NCBI RefSeq assembly: GCF_018390575.1
Contig: NZ_JAHBCJ010000005.1
Span: 1 to 64,000 of the forward strand
DNA from: Bhargavaea massiliensis
Lineage (GTDB): Bacteria > Bacillota > Bacilli > Bacillales_A > Planococcaceae
DNA length: 64,000 bases
Direction: 5' to 3'
Below the pieces are notes generated by a model. The model did no database searches. It worked only from the letters and a program-made list of their open reading frames with translations, and had not been told where the DNA came from. A program made the translations under genes and the position numbers. Position 1 is the stretch's first letter; each line of letters opens with the position of its first letter. This document shows positions 54,176-63,880 of this stretch, one piece after another.

Positions 54176-55150
54176 TCAGAATTTCCGTTTTCCGATAAAC
54201 TTTGCGATCCGGATGAGCGAATCGCGGTCAGGAATGTCCGGCAGCGACTCTGCCTCACGGAGTGCTTTCTCCAGATACCGGTCGCTGATGCGCAGGGATT
54301 CTCGGATTGCTTCGGAATCCCTCATGCTGCCGAGCAATTGTGTGACTTCTTCTGTACTCAGAAGACCGTTTAAAGCATCAAGCAGCTTCGGGCGCAGTTC
54401 CGGATCCCGGAGTCCGATGATTGCAGGAAGGGTGATGTTGCCTGAAAGGAGGTCCCCTCCTGCAGGCTTGCCGAGTTGCTTCTCCGTTCCCGTAAAATCA
54501 AGAAGATCGTCCGTAATCTGGAAAGACATCCCGACATAATATCCGAACCGCTTCAGCTTCCTGACCGTCTGCAGGTCCGCCCCCGAAACGAGACCGCCCA
54601 GCTCACAGCTGGATGCGATAAGCAAAGCTGTCTTCCGCTTGATCCTGCGGAGGTAATCCCTCAGATTCTGCTCCGTCGCGTACTTGTCTTCGATCTGGAT
54701 GATTTCGCCGAGACAAATTTCAATCATCGTCCGAGAGAGAACCCGATGGATTTCCGGGTCTTCCAGATCTCCAATGATTTCAAGCGACCGGCCGAGCAGA
54801 AAGTCACCGACATACATGGCTGCATGGTTCCCGTACATTGACTTGACCGTCCGTTCGCCTCGGCGCAGATCGGCATCATCAATGACATCATCATGGACGA
54901 GGGAGGCCATATGGATCAGCTCAAGCGGAACGGCAGCCTTAGCGGTTACAGCCGGATTATAATCACCGAACTTGGATGCAAGAAGCGTGAAGACCGGACG
55001 GATCCGCTTGCCGCCCGAACCGATCAGTGCCAGGCAGGCGCCTTCCAGCATGGGGGACTCCGAATGGACGGACCGGTTCAGCTCCCGCTCTATATATTCG
55101 AGATCCGGACGGAACTCTGAGTAAATGGACTTGAGTTTCAACTTCTCCAA
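54176..55150 (-). CDS. hepT: Heptaprenyl diphosphate synthase component II (polyprenyl synthase)
   Basis: This 324-residue catalytic subunit builds the menaquinone side chain. The first aspartate-rich motif lies in LVHDDVIDDADLRRG and the second in QITDDLLDFTG; GSGGKRIRP is present. The start is TTG with GGGGAAGG. Together with HepS it forms the heterodimeric synthase. Confidence 0.93.
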   Translation of the reverse strand: MEKLKLKSIYSEFRPDLEYIERELNRSVHSESPMLEGACLALIGSGGKRIRPVFTLLASKFGDYNPAVTAKAAVPLELIHMASLVHDDVIDDADLRRGERTVKSMYGNHAAMYVGDFLLGRSLEIIGDLEDPEIHRVLSRTMIEICLGEIIQIEDKYATEQNLRDYLRRIKRKTALLIASSCELGGLVSGADLQTVRKLKRFGYYVGMSFQITDDLLDFTGTEKQLGKPAGGDLLSGNITLPAIIGLRDPELRPKLLDALNGLLSTEEVTQLLGSMRDSEAIRESLRISDRYLEKALREAESLPDIPDRDSLIRIAKFIGKRKF

Positions 55151-55180
55151 GAGAAAAACCTTCCCCGCTTTTTGTTCTCG

Positions 55181-55891
55181 TTATCTCCGTTTGTATCCGA
55201 TATGCCCCGCAGCCGCCCCGCCGCTGAACGGTTTGTAGCGGATGCCTTCGAATCCGGTGTCCGCAAAGATCCCGGCAAGCGTGCGTGCGTCCGGGAATGT
55301 GTCTGCAGATTCCTGGAGCCATTGGTACTCTTGATAGCTTTTTGCAAACAGCCTGCCGAAAAGCGGCATGACATGGTTAAAGTAGAACTTGAAAGCCTGG
55401 CGGTATCCGGGCAATGTCGGTTGGGAGGTTTCCAGGCAGGCGATCATCCCGCCCGGCTTCAGTACGCGGTGTATCTCGGAAAGCGCCTTTCGGAGATCTG
55501 GAACGTTGCGGAGGCCGAAACCGACCGTGACATAATCGAAGCTATTGTCCGGGAACGGCAGGTCCATTGCATTCCCTTCGACAAGCCGGATGTTCGGATG
55601 GCCGTTAGTCTTTTCTTTGGCCACACCCAGCATATTGGCCGAAAAGTCGAGGCCGGTCACTTTGCCTGAAGGTCCCGCTTCCTCGGCGAGCGCAATGGTC
55701 CAGTCACCTGTGCCGCAACAGACGTCAAGTGCGGATGCTCCTTTTTTGACATCCATCTTTTTCATCATTTCTCTGCGCCATGCCTTGTGCATTTGGAAAC
55801 TGATGACCGAGTTCATCGTATCGTAGTTATCCGAAATCTTTTCAAACACGTCATGGACCCGTCTCTCTTTAGGTGTCTCCAAATTGCTCAA
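55181..55891 (-). CDS. menG: Demethylmenaquinone methyltransferase
   Basis: This 236-residue SAM enzyme carries out the last step of menaquinone synthesis. [21 protein letters not shown], the SAM site [17 protein letters not shown] and [12 protein letters not shown] are typical of UbiE/MenG. The TTG start overlaps the hepS stop. Confidence 0.95.
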   Translation of the reverse strand: MSNLETPKERRVHDVFEKISDNYDTMNSVISFQMHKAWRREMMKKMDVKKGASALDVCCGTGDWTIALAEEAGPSGKVTGLDFSANMLGVAKEKTNGHPNIRLVEGNAMDLPFPDNSFDYVTVGFGLRNVPDLRKALSEIHRVLKPGGMIACLETSQPTLPGYRQAFKFYFNHVMPLFGRLFAKSYQEYQWLQESADTFPDARTLAGIFADTGFEGIRYKPFSGGAAAGHIGYKRR

Positions 55892-56679
55892 TCCTTTTTT
55901 CCCGTCTGTATGGAAGCCGGTTCGGTGATCCCGTAGATCCCGGCGATTGCCGAAACCGGATCTCCAGTACGGTATCCAAACGTTGCGGTTTCTTCAATCA
56001 GCCGGCCGGCGTGAAACAGGCGGCAGCGGTCCAACGTTCGGGCCGCAACCGCCGTATCACCGTGGATGCCCCCTGAACGGAGGAAGGCATCCAGAAACGG
56101 CGTGCGCCCCCCATCACGGAGGGTTATGGACTCTGCGCCGAGGCGGCAGGCGGTCAGCCCATGGCGTGCCGCCGCCTCGTACTGCCCATACCCCCGTTCC
56201 ATGAGAAAAGCGGAGACCGTTCCGGCCTCAATCGTTTCGACATAAGACAAAAGTTGTTCCGGCGAATCTCCCTCACGGTGTTCGTAAAGCCGGATTTTCC
56301 TTTCACTCATCTCTGTGACCGATTTCGAAAGCCTGCGGATCAGCGGAATATCCTCCATTTCCGCGAGGATGCGGTAGTGCACGCCGCTGTAATAGTCACC
56401 GGCCAGGACGGTCAGCTGTCCCTGCCGGCTTTCTGATGCCTCCCGGCCAATCGAATCGTGCGCGGTGAATGCAGCATAAAGCGCACCGGCTGCAACAGCA
56501 GAAAGCCGGTCTTTCTCCTCCCACCGTTCTCCGAACAGTTTGGGCAGCAAGAGAGAAGCCAGAACCGGGACCGGAATGACCGGCCGGCCGGTGTGCTTCA
56601 GAAGCGTCCGGTTGGCCAACAGGCGGCTGATTTCATCGTTTAATTGTTTAACTTCTGTATGTAGACTTGTTGGATTCAT
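55888..56679 (-). CDS. hepS: Heptaprenyl diphosphate synthase component I
   Basis: This is a 263-residue non-catalytic subunit that sets product chain length with HepT. The family is divergent; here [45 protein letters not shown] and position before menG-hepT support the call. I chose the ATG at 56679 with GGAGCGG. Confidence 0.88.
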   Translation of the reverse strand: MNPTSLHTEVKQLNDEISRLLANRTLLKHTGRPVIPVPVLASLLLPKLFGERWEEKDRLSAVAAGALYAAFTAHDSIGREASESRQGQLTVLAGDYYSGVHYRILAEMEDIPLIRRLSKSVTEMSERKIRLYEHREGDSPEQLLSYVETIEAGTVSAFLMERGYGQYEAAARHGLTACRLGAESITLRDGGRTPFLDAFLRSGGIHGDTAVAARTLDRCRLFHAGRLIEETATFGYRTGDPVSAIAGIYGITEPASIQTGKKD

Positions 56680-56751
56680 CTTCCGCCGCTCCATTTCCGC
56701 ACGGATCTGACGTTTTGCCGGGCCCCGTCCGGACAGCCGGACGGAAGCCTG

Positions 56752-56973
56752 TCATTTCCGTGATTCGCCCTTCACCACGCCATGTGCGGTATGCACTTCC
56801 GCATCGCCCCGCACTTTAATGGCAGAAACATGCTCGGTGAACTGGGCAACCAGAATTTCTCCGCTGTCCAGCTTTTCCGAATGACCGAATTTCGTGTCCG
56901 CCCCGCGGGTAAGGCCGATGACTTGGACACCGTCTTCCCGGGCTTTGATGACAACATAATCGTTTTGTGCCAT
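56752..56973 (-). CDS. mtrB: trp RNA-binding attenuation protein TRAP
   Basis: This 73-residue protein forms an 11-mer ring that binds (G/U)AG repeats in RNA when loaded with tryptophan. VIGLTRGADTKFGHSEKLD and QFTEHVSAIKVRGDAEV are conserved. The RNA-binding residues appear as Lys34, Lys53 and Arg55. TAGGAG precedes the ATG at 56973. It lies after folE, the mtrAB order of B. subtilis, but no trp operon is in the window. Confidence 0.95.
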   Translation of the reverse strand: MAQNDYVVIKAREDGVQVIGLTRGADTKFGHSEKLDSGEILVAQFTEHVSAIKVRGDAEVHTAHGVVKGESRK

Positions 56974-57042
56974 GTTCATTCTCCTATCTATAATCTTTCC
57001 TATCATATCACAGTAGGGAACAGGCCCGCAAAACGCCGGAAG

Positions 57043-57612
57043 TCAGGACATTTTGATCAGTGAAATGACCTCAGCACGCTTGCTGTCGTCCTGATCGAAA
57101 ATTCCGCGCGCTGCAGCGGTGACTGTTTTCGAGCCCGGCTTCCGGATACCGCGCATCGTCATGCACATATGTTCGGCTTCGACGACGATGTAGACCCCCA
57201 GCGGATCGAGCATCTCGGTCAGCGCATCTGCCACTTCCGCAGTGATTCGCTCCTGAAGCTGCGGCCTGCGGGAAACGGCTTCGACGGCACGTGCCAGCTT
57301 GCTCAACCCTGCCACTTCCCCGTTACGCGGGATATAGGCGACATGTGCCTTACCGTAGAACGGAAGCAGGTGATGTTCACACATCGATTGAAAATGAATA
57401 TCTTTAACGAGGACCAGTTCATCATGGTCTTCGTGGAATACGGTTTTAAAATACTCACGGGGATCATCGCCGATGCCCCCGAACACTTCTTCATACATTT
57501 TGGCAACCCGTTTTGGTGTATCCAGCAGGCCTTCACGGTCCGGATCTTCCCCGACCGCTTCAAGAATCAGCCGGACCGCTTCCTCTATCTTGCCATGGTC
57601 CACTTTTCCCAT
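57043..57612 (-). CDS. folE: GTP cyclohydrolase I
   Basis: This 189-residue enzyme makes dihydroneopterin triphosphate for folate. It has zinc-site residues in [30 protein letters not shown] and [18 protein letters not shown]. It is the mtrA of the mtrAB operon. GGAGGG lies before the ATG, with a promoter upstream. Confidence 0.97.
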   Translation of the reverse strand: MGKVDHGKIEEAVRLILEAVGEDPDREGLLDTPKRVAKMYEEVFGGIGDDPREYFKTVFHEDHDELVLVKDIHFQSMCEHHLLPFYGKAHVAYIPRNGEVAGLSKLARAVEAVSRRPQLQERITAEVADALTEMLDPLGVYIVVEAEHMCMTMRGIRKPGSKTVTAAARGIFDQDDSKRAEVISLIKMS

Positions 57613-57692
57613 TTACGTCCCTCCATATACGGAAAACACTAGCCGAGAAAGGCTCAAAAGCCAGTCCGGCTTCTGTTCCGCATTACTCCTAA

Positions 57693-57721
57693 ATGTTAGC
57701 ACAACCGGGGTCCGGGTACAA
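57693..57721 (-). promoter_or_regulatory. Sigma-A promoter of folE-mtrB
   Basis: On the minus strand TTGTAC (57716-57721), 17 bases, TAACAT (57693-57698), about 80 bases before folE. Confidence 0.6.
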
Positions 57722-57787
57722 TTCACCAGTACCACTTGGAAACAGTGGCTTTGTTCCCTCTTTTTGGGCGTATGAACGACACATTAA

Positions 57788-57829
57788 AGGACGGCCCCTC
57801 TCCCGGAACCGGAAGTGTGGGACCGTCCT
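57788..57829 (-). terminator. Candidate terminator of hbs
   Basis: AGGACGG (57788-57794) and CCGTCCT (57823-57829) pair across a long GC-rich loop. The minus strand continues TTTAATG, a weak T tract. Confidence 0.5.
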
Positions 57830-57843
57830 ATGTAGTCAGGATA

Positions 57844-58116
57844 TCATTTTACCGCATCTTTGAGAGCCTTTCCTGGTTTGAACGCAGGAACCTTGCTCGC
57901 AGCGATTTCGATTTCCTCACCCGATTGCGGGTTGCGGCCTTTGCGGGCTGCGCGCTCACGTACTTCAAAGTTGCCGAAACCGATCAGCTGGACTTTCTCG
58001 CCCTTTGCAAGTGCGTCGGAAATTGTGTTGAATACGGATTCAACAGCATTAACCGCGTCTTTGCGGGAAAGGCCAGTTGCTTCCGCTACGGAGTTCACCA
58101 AATCTGTTTTGTTCAT
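57844..58116 (-). CDS. hbs: DNA-binding protein HU
   Basis: This 90-residue histone-like protein wraps and bends [24 protein letters not shown], the arm segment [23 protein letters not shown] and [14 protein letters not shown] are typical. The ATG at 58116 has AGGAGGTGA at ideal distance; a GTG nine bases upstream is less likely. Confidence 0.97.
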   Translation of the reverse strand: MNKTDLVNSVAEATGLSRKDAVNAVESVFNTISDALAKGEKVQLIGFGNFEVRERAARKGRNPQSGEEIEIAASKVPAFKPGKALKDAVK

Positions 58117-58162
58117 ACCATTCACCTCCTCTCAAAGAGAAAGTTTGCTTAAGCATGTTCAA

Positions 58163-58191
58163 ACTGTATCACAACCAAACCCGCACCGCAA
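58163..58191 (-). promoter_or_regulatory. Sigma-A promoter of hbs
   Basis: On the minus strand TTGCGG (58186-58191), 17 bases, TACAGT (58163-58168), followed by a short leader. Confidence 0.6.
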
Positions 58192-58372
58192 CAGGTTTCA
58201 CGGGCTTTCCGGGCCATTTGCGGCCCTGTTTCTCATGCTTCCCCCGAATGGTGGATGCTAAACTGCCGAATTGTCATTTTTCGTTCATAAAATAGCGGAA
58301 ATACAGGCGGGAAACCGGTTAAATACAGCTATTCATAAATTCCCTCCGGATTTTCGCTGCGGGCCTTCGCTT

Positions 58373-58420
58373 TCCGCGGGCGTTGCCTCAGCCGGCGCCA
58401 GTACGAAGACTGGCGTCTAT
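58373..58420. repeat. Left part of an intergenic palindromic repeat, split by the MITE
   Basis: It starts TCCGCGGGCGTTGCCTC, a 17-mer also found at 46794-46810. A hairpin CGCCAGT/ACTGGCG follows. The part after the MITE (58608-58665, with CCTGCGGGG, CCCGCAGGAG and CGGCCCTCCGCTT) looks like the other half of the same kind of element. Confidence 0.55.
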
Positions 58421-58607
58421 GGGGCTGTCCGAAAAGTCGGATTCAGCACATGATATAGCAAACGGCACGGACGCCGGGAGACACCTGCGGGAAAAGCCGG
58501 GCTGTCGAGACCCGCTTTACGCGGGGCTCGGCGCCGGCCCGCGGTAAGCAACCAGAGTCCGTGCCGTTTGCTGTTTTTATCGTATTAATGACTTATTGGA
58601 CAGCCCC
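58421..58607. mobile_element. MITE-like 187-bp element, copy 2
   Basis: The terminal inverted repeats are GGGGCTGTCCGAAAAGTC and the complement of GGGGCTGTCCAATAAGTC (2 mismatches in 18). The internal perfect 16-bp repeat is at 58457-58472 and 58557-58572. It is identical to copy 1 except at three positions. It contains no gene and is nested in a second intergenic repeat. The rest of the hbs-spoIVA gap (58608-58995) is AT-richer and holds a GGCATGAGT/ACTCATGCC inverted repeat (58783-58825) but no gene I can support. Confidence 0.88.
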
Positions 58608-58997
58608 AACATCCTGCGGGGTCTTCAGCTAACGCTATTCCCGCAGGAGTCTTCGGCCCTCCGCTTCAATCCGATATAGAGCATGTTAGGCAGAAGGAAT
58701 CTGACTCATAAAATGAACAGAAAAAAAAGGTGATGAATTAGATATTCTTGTCTCCTCAGTGTTACACACATAGATTTAAGACGGCATGAGTTCTATATAC
58801 ACAGGTTCGTATTCAGACTCATGCCATATAAAGTGTAGCAGAGAGTGATTGACACACCTAATGTACGTTGCGAGAAGTAAATCGCACAATGTCTTAGGAT
58901 GGTCTCATATTACCAACCTGCAGATCGCCCAAAAGGAATCGTAGGAGCGGAAATTCGAAGGATATCCGACTTACTATTTGTATTTATTCCGCAAACC

Positions 58998-59021
58998 AAA
59001 AAAGGCACCTCCACGGGTGCC
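58998..59021 (-). terminator. Terminator of spoIVA
   Basis: GGCACC (59004-59009) and GGTGCC (59016-59021) pair, followed on the minus strand by six T and GG. Confidence 0.8.
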
Positions 59022-59030
59022 GGGATGAGT

Positions 59031-60509
59031 TCATAGGATGAACGTGACCATGCCTTTGTTTCCGTCATTGACCATCTGCTCCATGGTTTCGCGGATTCGG
59101 TTTCGGGCGCGTTCAGGGACGGCTGTTGTCTTGAAGCGGATGCTTTCTTTCATCACTTCATGCAGCGGCGTGCCGAACAGTTGGGTCGACCAGAGGGCCT
59201 CCCGGTCGTTCAGATAAGCCTCTTTCAGATCCTTGAGCAGTTGGAGGCTGTGGAATTCCGATCCGATGAGAGGAGAGAACTCGGCTTCCATGTCGATCCT
59301 CATGATATGGAGTGATGGAGCTTTCGCCTTCATCCGGACACCGAAGAAGTTGTTTTGCTTGATGAGTTCCGGAGGCGTCGGTTCAAAGTCGTTGATCGCA
59401 GGGAGGGTGACCCCATATCCCGTTTTCTTGGCGGATTCAATCGCTTCCTCATATTGGCCGAACGCTTCCTTCGACTTGACCGCATCCCGGATAAACAAAA
59501 GCCAGTCTTTTTTGGTCCTGATGGGCTCGCCCATCATTTCGTCGCACACTTCGTGGAAGACACCATCTTCGGTTTCGACCCGGATGTTCGCCTTTCCCTG
59601 TCCGGCATCGACACTGACCACTTCCGCACGGCGGACAAAATCCTCTTCCTGGATGGAAGCGGCAAGGCGCTGGACGTCACGGATCTTGGAGACCGCGGAA
59701 AGCCCTTCGTCGAGCCTGCTCCTGATTGCCGTGTTCAGATAATGGTCATCTGCCAGGACATCCATCCACTCTGGCTTTTGCAGCTCGATCTCGGAAATCG
59801 GGAATTCGAACAGCGCTTCCTGCAGGATCAGCTGGATTTCATTGGCATTCAGCTGGTCTGCGCTGATGGCGATGACCGGCACCCCGTACTTATCCGTCAG
59901 CTCGTCGCGGAGCGCGACTGTCTCAGAATGGGCCGGCATCCGGCTGTTCAGAACGATGACAAACGGCTTTCCGATTTCCTTTAGCTTGCCTACGATCTCT
60001 TCTTCGGCCTTTAGTGCGGCAGCCCTTGGAATGTTGTTCACCGTGCCATCTGTCGTCATGACGATGCCGATTGTTGAGTGGTCGCGGATGACCTTGTCGG
60101 TGCCGATTCGAGCGGCCTCTTCAAACGGCACAGGCTCATTGTGCCAAGGCGTATGGACGTATTTCGGTCCGTCATCATCCATATGGCCCTTGACTCCGTC
60201 GATCACGTAACCGACACAGTCTGCGAGGCGGATCTGGAATGTCAGGTCTCCATCGCCGACCGAGATGCCTGTCCCCCGTGCCGGGACGAACTTTGGTTCT
60301 GCCGTCATAATGACAGGTCCCGGCGAGCTTTGCGGCAGTTCATCCTGCGCTCGGGTCCTGTCCGCTTCCTCAACCATATTCGGAATGACGACTTCTTCCA
60401 TGACCCGTTTTACGAACGTCGACTTCCCGACCCGTACAGGGCCGACAACGCCGATATAAATATCGCCGTCAGTGCGTTTTGCCAATTCTTCGTACAATGC
60501 TTCGCTCAA
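59031..60509 (-). CDS. spoIVA: Stage IV sporulation protein A
   Basis: This 492-residue ATPase polymerises on the forespore surface and anchors the spore coat. Walker A is GPVRVGKST (23-31); DCVGYVIDGVKGHM and DHSTIGIVMTTDG follow as in the family. It ends MVTFIL. The start is TTG with AAGGAGGG. Its presence marks a spore-forming lineage. A sigma-E type -10 lies upstream. Confidence 0.96.
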   Translation of the reverse strand: MSEALYEELAKRTDGDIYIGVVGPVRVGKSTFVKRVMEEVVIPNMVEEADRTRAQDELPQSSPGPVIMTAEPKFVPARGTGISVGDGDLTFQIRLADCVGYVIDGVKGHMDDDGPKYVHTPWHNEPVPFEEAARIGTDKVIRDHSTIGIVMTTDGTVNNIPRAAALKAEEEIVGKLKEIGKPFVIVLNSRMPAHSETVALRDELTDKYGVPVIAISADQLNANEIQLILQEALFEFPISEIELQKPEWMDVLADDHYLNTAIRSRLDEGLSAVSKIRDVQRLAASIQEEDFVRRAEVVSVDAGQGKANIRVETEDGVFHEVCDEMMGEPIRTKKDWLLFIRDAVKSKEAFGQYEEAIESAKKTGYGVTLPAINDFEPTPPELIKQNNFFGVRMKAKAPSLHIMRIDMEAEFSPLIGSEFHSLQLLKDLKEAYLNDREALWSTQLFGTPLHEVMKESIRFKTTAVPERARNRIRETMEQMVNDGNKGMVTFIL

Positions 60510-60538
60510 ACCTTTCGCCCTCCTTTTCTGCGCAATTC

Positions 60539-60546
60539 ATTGTATG
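60539..60546 (-). promoter_or_regulatory. Sigma-E type -10 element before spoIVA
   Basis: The minus strand reads CATACAAT, matching the sigma-E -10 consensus. It lies 30 bases before the TTG start. The expected -35 region (GCATGAA) falls inside the terminator hairpin of the neighbouring lipoprotein gene and is a weak match. Confidence 0.6.
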
Positions 60547-60551
60547 CACAG

Positions 60552-60582
60552 AAAAAGCGCTTCATGCTAAAGCACGAAGCGC
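60552..60582 (-). terminator. Terminator of the lipoprotein gene
   Basis: GCGCTTCATGCT and AGCACGAAGCGC pair with one mismatch around AA, followed on the minus strand by TTTTTCTG. Confidence 0.85.
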
Positions 60583-60584
60583 GA

Positions 60585-61292
60585 TTAATTCTCTGTCATG
60601 AAGATGACATTGCCTTCACCGTCGACTGTATACGGAAGGCTATATGCAGGCAGGACCGGGTTATTGTCATACAGAATGTGCCGGATATCCTCTCCCGGTT
60701 TAACATCTGCTTGTCCGGCGGCAACAACATCATGAAGGTCGGCCGTGTAATCAATGTAGAAGTTTCCGTCCGAATACAGGATGATCGGAAGTTCCCGGTC
60801 ACTGTATGGACTCTTCACCGTCGGCGCTTCTTTAAGGCCCATTGCGGAGAAGTTCGGCAAGAAAACGTCTTTTGTCAGCATCTCTTCAATCGGCACATGA
60901 CCGTTGACACTCTTCCGGAGATTCAGTTCCCTGATCCGTTCGGGGCCGTTCAGGTCAACAAGCTTCACTGTCGGGCTTTCTTCGGCGTCCATGATGACAT
61001 ACTGATAAATCCCGCCCGTTTCGTAAGCGTTTGACGGAATCTTTTCAAGATGGGCCGGCACGATTTTTGAGAAATCGATCGGATACTTAATGAAGGCGTC
61101 CACATCTTGGTCGCGTGTTTTGATAGGCAGCAGGCCTCCGCTTTTCTCACGGTACTGATCGACAGCGGACTGGACGGCTCTTAGCTGTTCTTCATACGGT
61201 ATGGTGCTTCCGGCGCGTTCGCTGTCCGGGTACATGCATCCCGATAACACAAGAACGGCCGCGGTTAGCAGGATCATCCAAAGTTTTTTCAT
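60585..61292 (-). CDS. Lipoprotein (YphF-like)
   Basis: This 235-residue protein has a lipoprotein signal (MKKLWMILLTAAVLVLSGCM) with the lipobox LSGC and mature Cys19. The rest is soluble with no known catalytic motif. In B. subtilis yphF lies in the same place between gpsA/yphE and spoIVA. The function is unknown. It follows the DUF2768 gene closely. Confidence 0.82.
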   Translation of the reverse strand: MKKLWMILLTAAVLVLSGCMYPDSERAGSTIPYEEQLRAVQSAVDQYREKSGGLLPIKTRDQDVDAFIKYPIDFSKIVPAHLEKIPSNAYETGGIYQYVIMDAEESPTVKLVDLNGPERIRELNLRKSVNGHVPIEEMLTKDVFLPNFSAMGLKEAPTVKSPYSDRELPIILYSDGNFYIDYTADLHDVVAAGQADVKPGEDIRHILYDNNPVLPAYSLPYTVDGEGNVIFMTEN

Positions 61293-61296
61293 GCTG

Positions 61297-61497
61297 TCAC
61301 CCTCCCGTCGGCCCGCTGAAGACTAGATAGATCATCGAAAAGAAAGCAAAAAGGAGGAGCAGCCAGGCAGTCAGGCTAAACACGAATTTCAATAATTTAT
61401 TATTAAGCTTATTGCGGCTGATATTGATAAGGAGCATACAGACGAACATCGCACCCATCGCATAGAATGACAGCCACATTTTATCCAGGGATGACAA
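61297..61497 (-). CDS. DUF2768 small membrane protein (YphE-like)
   Basis: This 66-residue protein has two membrane helices (WLSFYAMGAMFVCMLLINI and FSLTAWLLLLFAFFSMIYLV) joined by a basic turn. The family occurs in spore formers; the role is unknown. The start is TTG with AGGTGG. It lies between gpsA and the lipoprotein gene. Confidence 0.8.
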   Translation of the reverse strand: MSSLDKMWLSFYAMGAMFVCMLLINISRNKLNNKLLKFVFSLTAWLLLLFAFFSMIYLVFSGPTGG

Positions 61498-61527
61498 AAC
61501 GGGTCCACCTTTCAGGACCGGTCAGGT

Positions 61528-62550
61528 TCAAGACCAACCGGCCAGATCTTCAGTTTCATGCTTTTTCGTGCGGCCCATGAGAAGGTCCACCATATCGCGC
61601 GGTTTTTCCCCCTCGAACAAGACCGCGTAGAGCGCTTCCGTAATCGGCATCGGCACGCCGCATTCAACCGAAAGCTGATGAGCGGCTTTGGTTGTCCGGA
61701 CGCCTTCCACGACCATCCCCATGCTGTCAAGCACTTCTTCCAGGCTTTTGCCCTGTCCGAGCATATTGCCTGCCCGCCAGTTGCGGGAGTGCACGCTCGT
61801 GCATGTGACAATCAGGTCACCGAGGCCGGAAAGTCCGGAAAAAGTGAGTGGGTTGGCTCCCATCGCGACACCCAGGCGGGTGATTTCTGCAAGGCCCCGG
61901 GTGATCAGGGCAGCCTTGGCATTGTCTCCAAAGCCGAGCCCGTCCGTGACGCCGGCTGCAAGTGCAATGACGTTCTTCAGCGCACCGCCGATTTCCACGC
62001 CGACCACGTCATCATTTGTATAGACACGGAAGTCCTGGTTCATGAAAAGATCCTGCACTCTTCTGGCGTGATCCATGTCTTTCGCAGCAGCCGTGACGGT
62101 AGTCGGCTGGTTCCGGATCACCTCTTCGGCATGGCTCGGCCCGGACAACACGACGATCCCTTCGCAGACAGCCCGGTCCAGCTCTTCTTCCATCACTTCG
62201 CTGATGCGCTTGTGGGTATCCGGTTCAATCCCTTTGGAAACATGGGAAAACAAGACAGGCTTGTCCAGCACATCGTTCAGTTCCCGGCAGACTTCACGGA
62301 TCCCCTTTGTCGGTACGGCCATGACGATAACCGATGCCCCTTCCACCGCTTTGGCAAGGTCATGGTCTGCCTTGAGGTTTTCCGGCAACTCCGCCTCCGG
62401 CAAATATTGTTTGTTCGTATGCTTTTCCGTTATCTCTGCCGCCTGCTCAGCCCGGCGGGACCAGAGAGTGCAGTCGTGTCCGTTGGATGCGAGGACGGCT
62501 GCAAGGGCGGTGCCCCAGCTGCCGGCTCCCAACACGGCGACTTTGGTCAT
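61528..62550 (-). CDS. gpsA: Glycerol-3-phosphate dehydrogenase [NAD(P)+]
   Basis: This 340-residue enzyme supplies sn-glycerol 3-phosphate for phospholipids. The NAD site [25 protein letters not shown]-like [13 protein letters not shown], catalytic lysine in [13 protein letters not shown] and GLGDLIVTC are clear. I chose the ATG at 62550; the longer frame overlaps der. Confidence 0.96.
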   Translation of the reverse strand: MTKVAVLGAGSWGTALAAVLASNGHDCTLWSRRAEQAAEITEKHTNKQYLPEAELPENLKADHDLAKAVEGASVIVMAVPTKGIREVCRELNDVLDKPVLFSHVSKGIEPDTHKRISEVMEEELDRAVCEGIVVLSGPSHAEEVIRNQPTTVTAAAKDMDHARRVQDLFMNQDFRVYTNDDVVGVEIGGALKNVIALAAGVTDGLGFGDNAKAALITRGLAEITRLGVAMGANPLTFSGLSGLGDLIVTCTSVHSRNWRAGNMLGQGKSLEEVLDSMGMVVEGVRTTKAAHQLSVECGVPMPITEALYAVLFEGEKPRDMVDLLMGRTKKHETEDLAGWS

Positions 62551-62569
62551 TGCGTTCAAATCCTTTCCG

Positions 62570-63880
62570 TCAGCTGCGTTTTCTAGTGATGAGTCGTAGA
62601 GGTGTTCCCTCGAACCCGAAGGCCTCACGGAGCTTGTTCTGAAGGAACCGCTCATAGGAGAAATGCATGATTTCCGGATCGTTGACGAAGACGACGAATG
62701 TCGGCGGCTTCACCTGAACCTGGGTCATATAGTAAATCCGGAGCTTGCGTCCCTTATCGGAAGGAGCAGGGTTTCTCGTCACCGCATCCTCAATCACTTC
62801 ATTCAGGATGCTGGACTGGATGCGCAGCGCGTGGTTTTCACTCACCATGTTGACGGTCTCGAGGATGGCGAGTACGCGCTGTTTGGTTTTTGCAGAGACA
62901 AAGACGATCGGTGCATAGTCAAGGAATTGGAAGTTTTTCCGGATGTCTTCTGTCATCCGGTTCATCGTCTTCTCGTCCTTTTCGACCGCATCCCACTTGT
63001 TTACGACAATGATGACCCCACGGCCCGCATCATGCGCATAGCCGGCGATCCGCTTGTCCTGCTCCCGGATGCCTTCTTCCCCGTTCAGGACGATTAGAAC
63101 GACATCGGATCGTTCAATGGCACGGAGTGCACGGAGGACACTGTACTTCTCCGTCGACTCGTACACTTTACCCTTTTTGCGCATGCCGGCTGTATCGATG
63201 ACTTTGTACTTCTGTCCGTCATGGACGAAATCCGAGTCGATCGCGTCACGCGTCGTGCCGGCGATATCACTGACGATGACCCGTTCTTCTCCGAGGAAAA
63301 CGTTCGTCAGGGAAGACTTGCCGACGTTTGGCCGTCCGATCAGGGAAAAGCGGATGACGTCATCCTCAATTTTTTCCTCATCGGATTCAGGGAAACTGCG
63401 GACGACCTCGTCCAGCAGGTCACCTAAGCCAAGCCCATGAGAACCGGAAATCGGGAACGGCTCACCGAAACCGAGCGAATAAAAGTCATAGATCATGCTC
63501 TGCATGTCCGGATTGTCAATTTTGTTGACGCCCAGGACGACCGGCTTTTTTGTGCGGTATAGGATTTTGGCTACCTGCTCATCCGCTGCGGTCACACCTT
63601 CCCGGCCGTTCACCAGGAAGATGATGACATCGGCTTCATCCATTGCGATCTCGGCCTGATGCCGGATCTGCTCAAGGAACGGCTCGTCTCCGATGTCGAT
63701 GCCTCCTGTGTCAATCAAGTTAAAATCATGGTTCAGCCACTCTGCGGGGCTATATATCCGGTCCCTGGTCACGCCGGGGACATCTTCGACGATCGAAATC
63801 CGTTCGCCGACGATACGGTTGAAGATCGTTGACTTGCCGACGTTCGGCCGCCCCACGATCGCTACAATCGGTTTGGTCAT
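62570..63880 (-). CDS. der: Ribosome-assembly GTPase Der
   Basis: This 436-residue protein has two tandem GTPase domains for 50S assembly. Domain 1 has GRPNVGKST (10-18), DTGGID and NKID. Domain 2 has a second [20 protein letters not shown] and NKWD. A KH-like C-terminal domain follows ([21 protein letters not shown]). The ATG at 63880 is the family start, with AAGGGTGG upstream. Confidence 0.97.
   Translation of the reverse strand: MTKPIVAIVGRPNVGKSTIFNRIVGERISIVEDVPGVTRDRIYSPAEWLNHDFNLIDTGGIDIGDEPFLEQIRHQAEIAMDEADVIIFLVNGREGVTAADEQVAKILYRTKKPVVLGVNKIDNPDMQSMIYDFYSLGFGEPFPISGSHGLGLGDLLDEVVRSFPESDEEKIEDDVIRFSLIGRPNVGKSSLTNVFLGEERVIVSDIAGTTRDAIDSDFVHDGQKYKVIDTAGMRKKGKVYESTEKYSVLRALRAIERSDVVLIVLNGEEGIREQDKRIAGYAHDAGRGVIIVVNKWDAVEKDEKTMNRMTEDIRKNFQFLDYAPIVFVSAKTKQRVLAILETVNMVSENHALRIQSSILNEVIEDAVTRNPAPSDKGRKLRIYYMTQVQVKPPTFVVFVNDPEIMHFSYERFLQNKLREAFGFEGTPLRLITRKRS

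Noticed and set aside
58730-58860. Short frames in the AT-rich part of the hbs-spoIVA gap
   Set aside because: The best candidate is about 20 codons with no supporting ribosome site or similarity.
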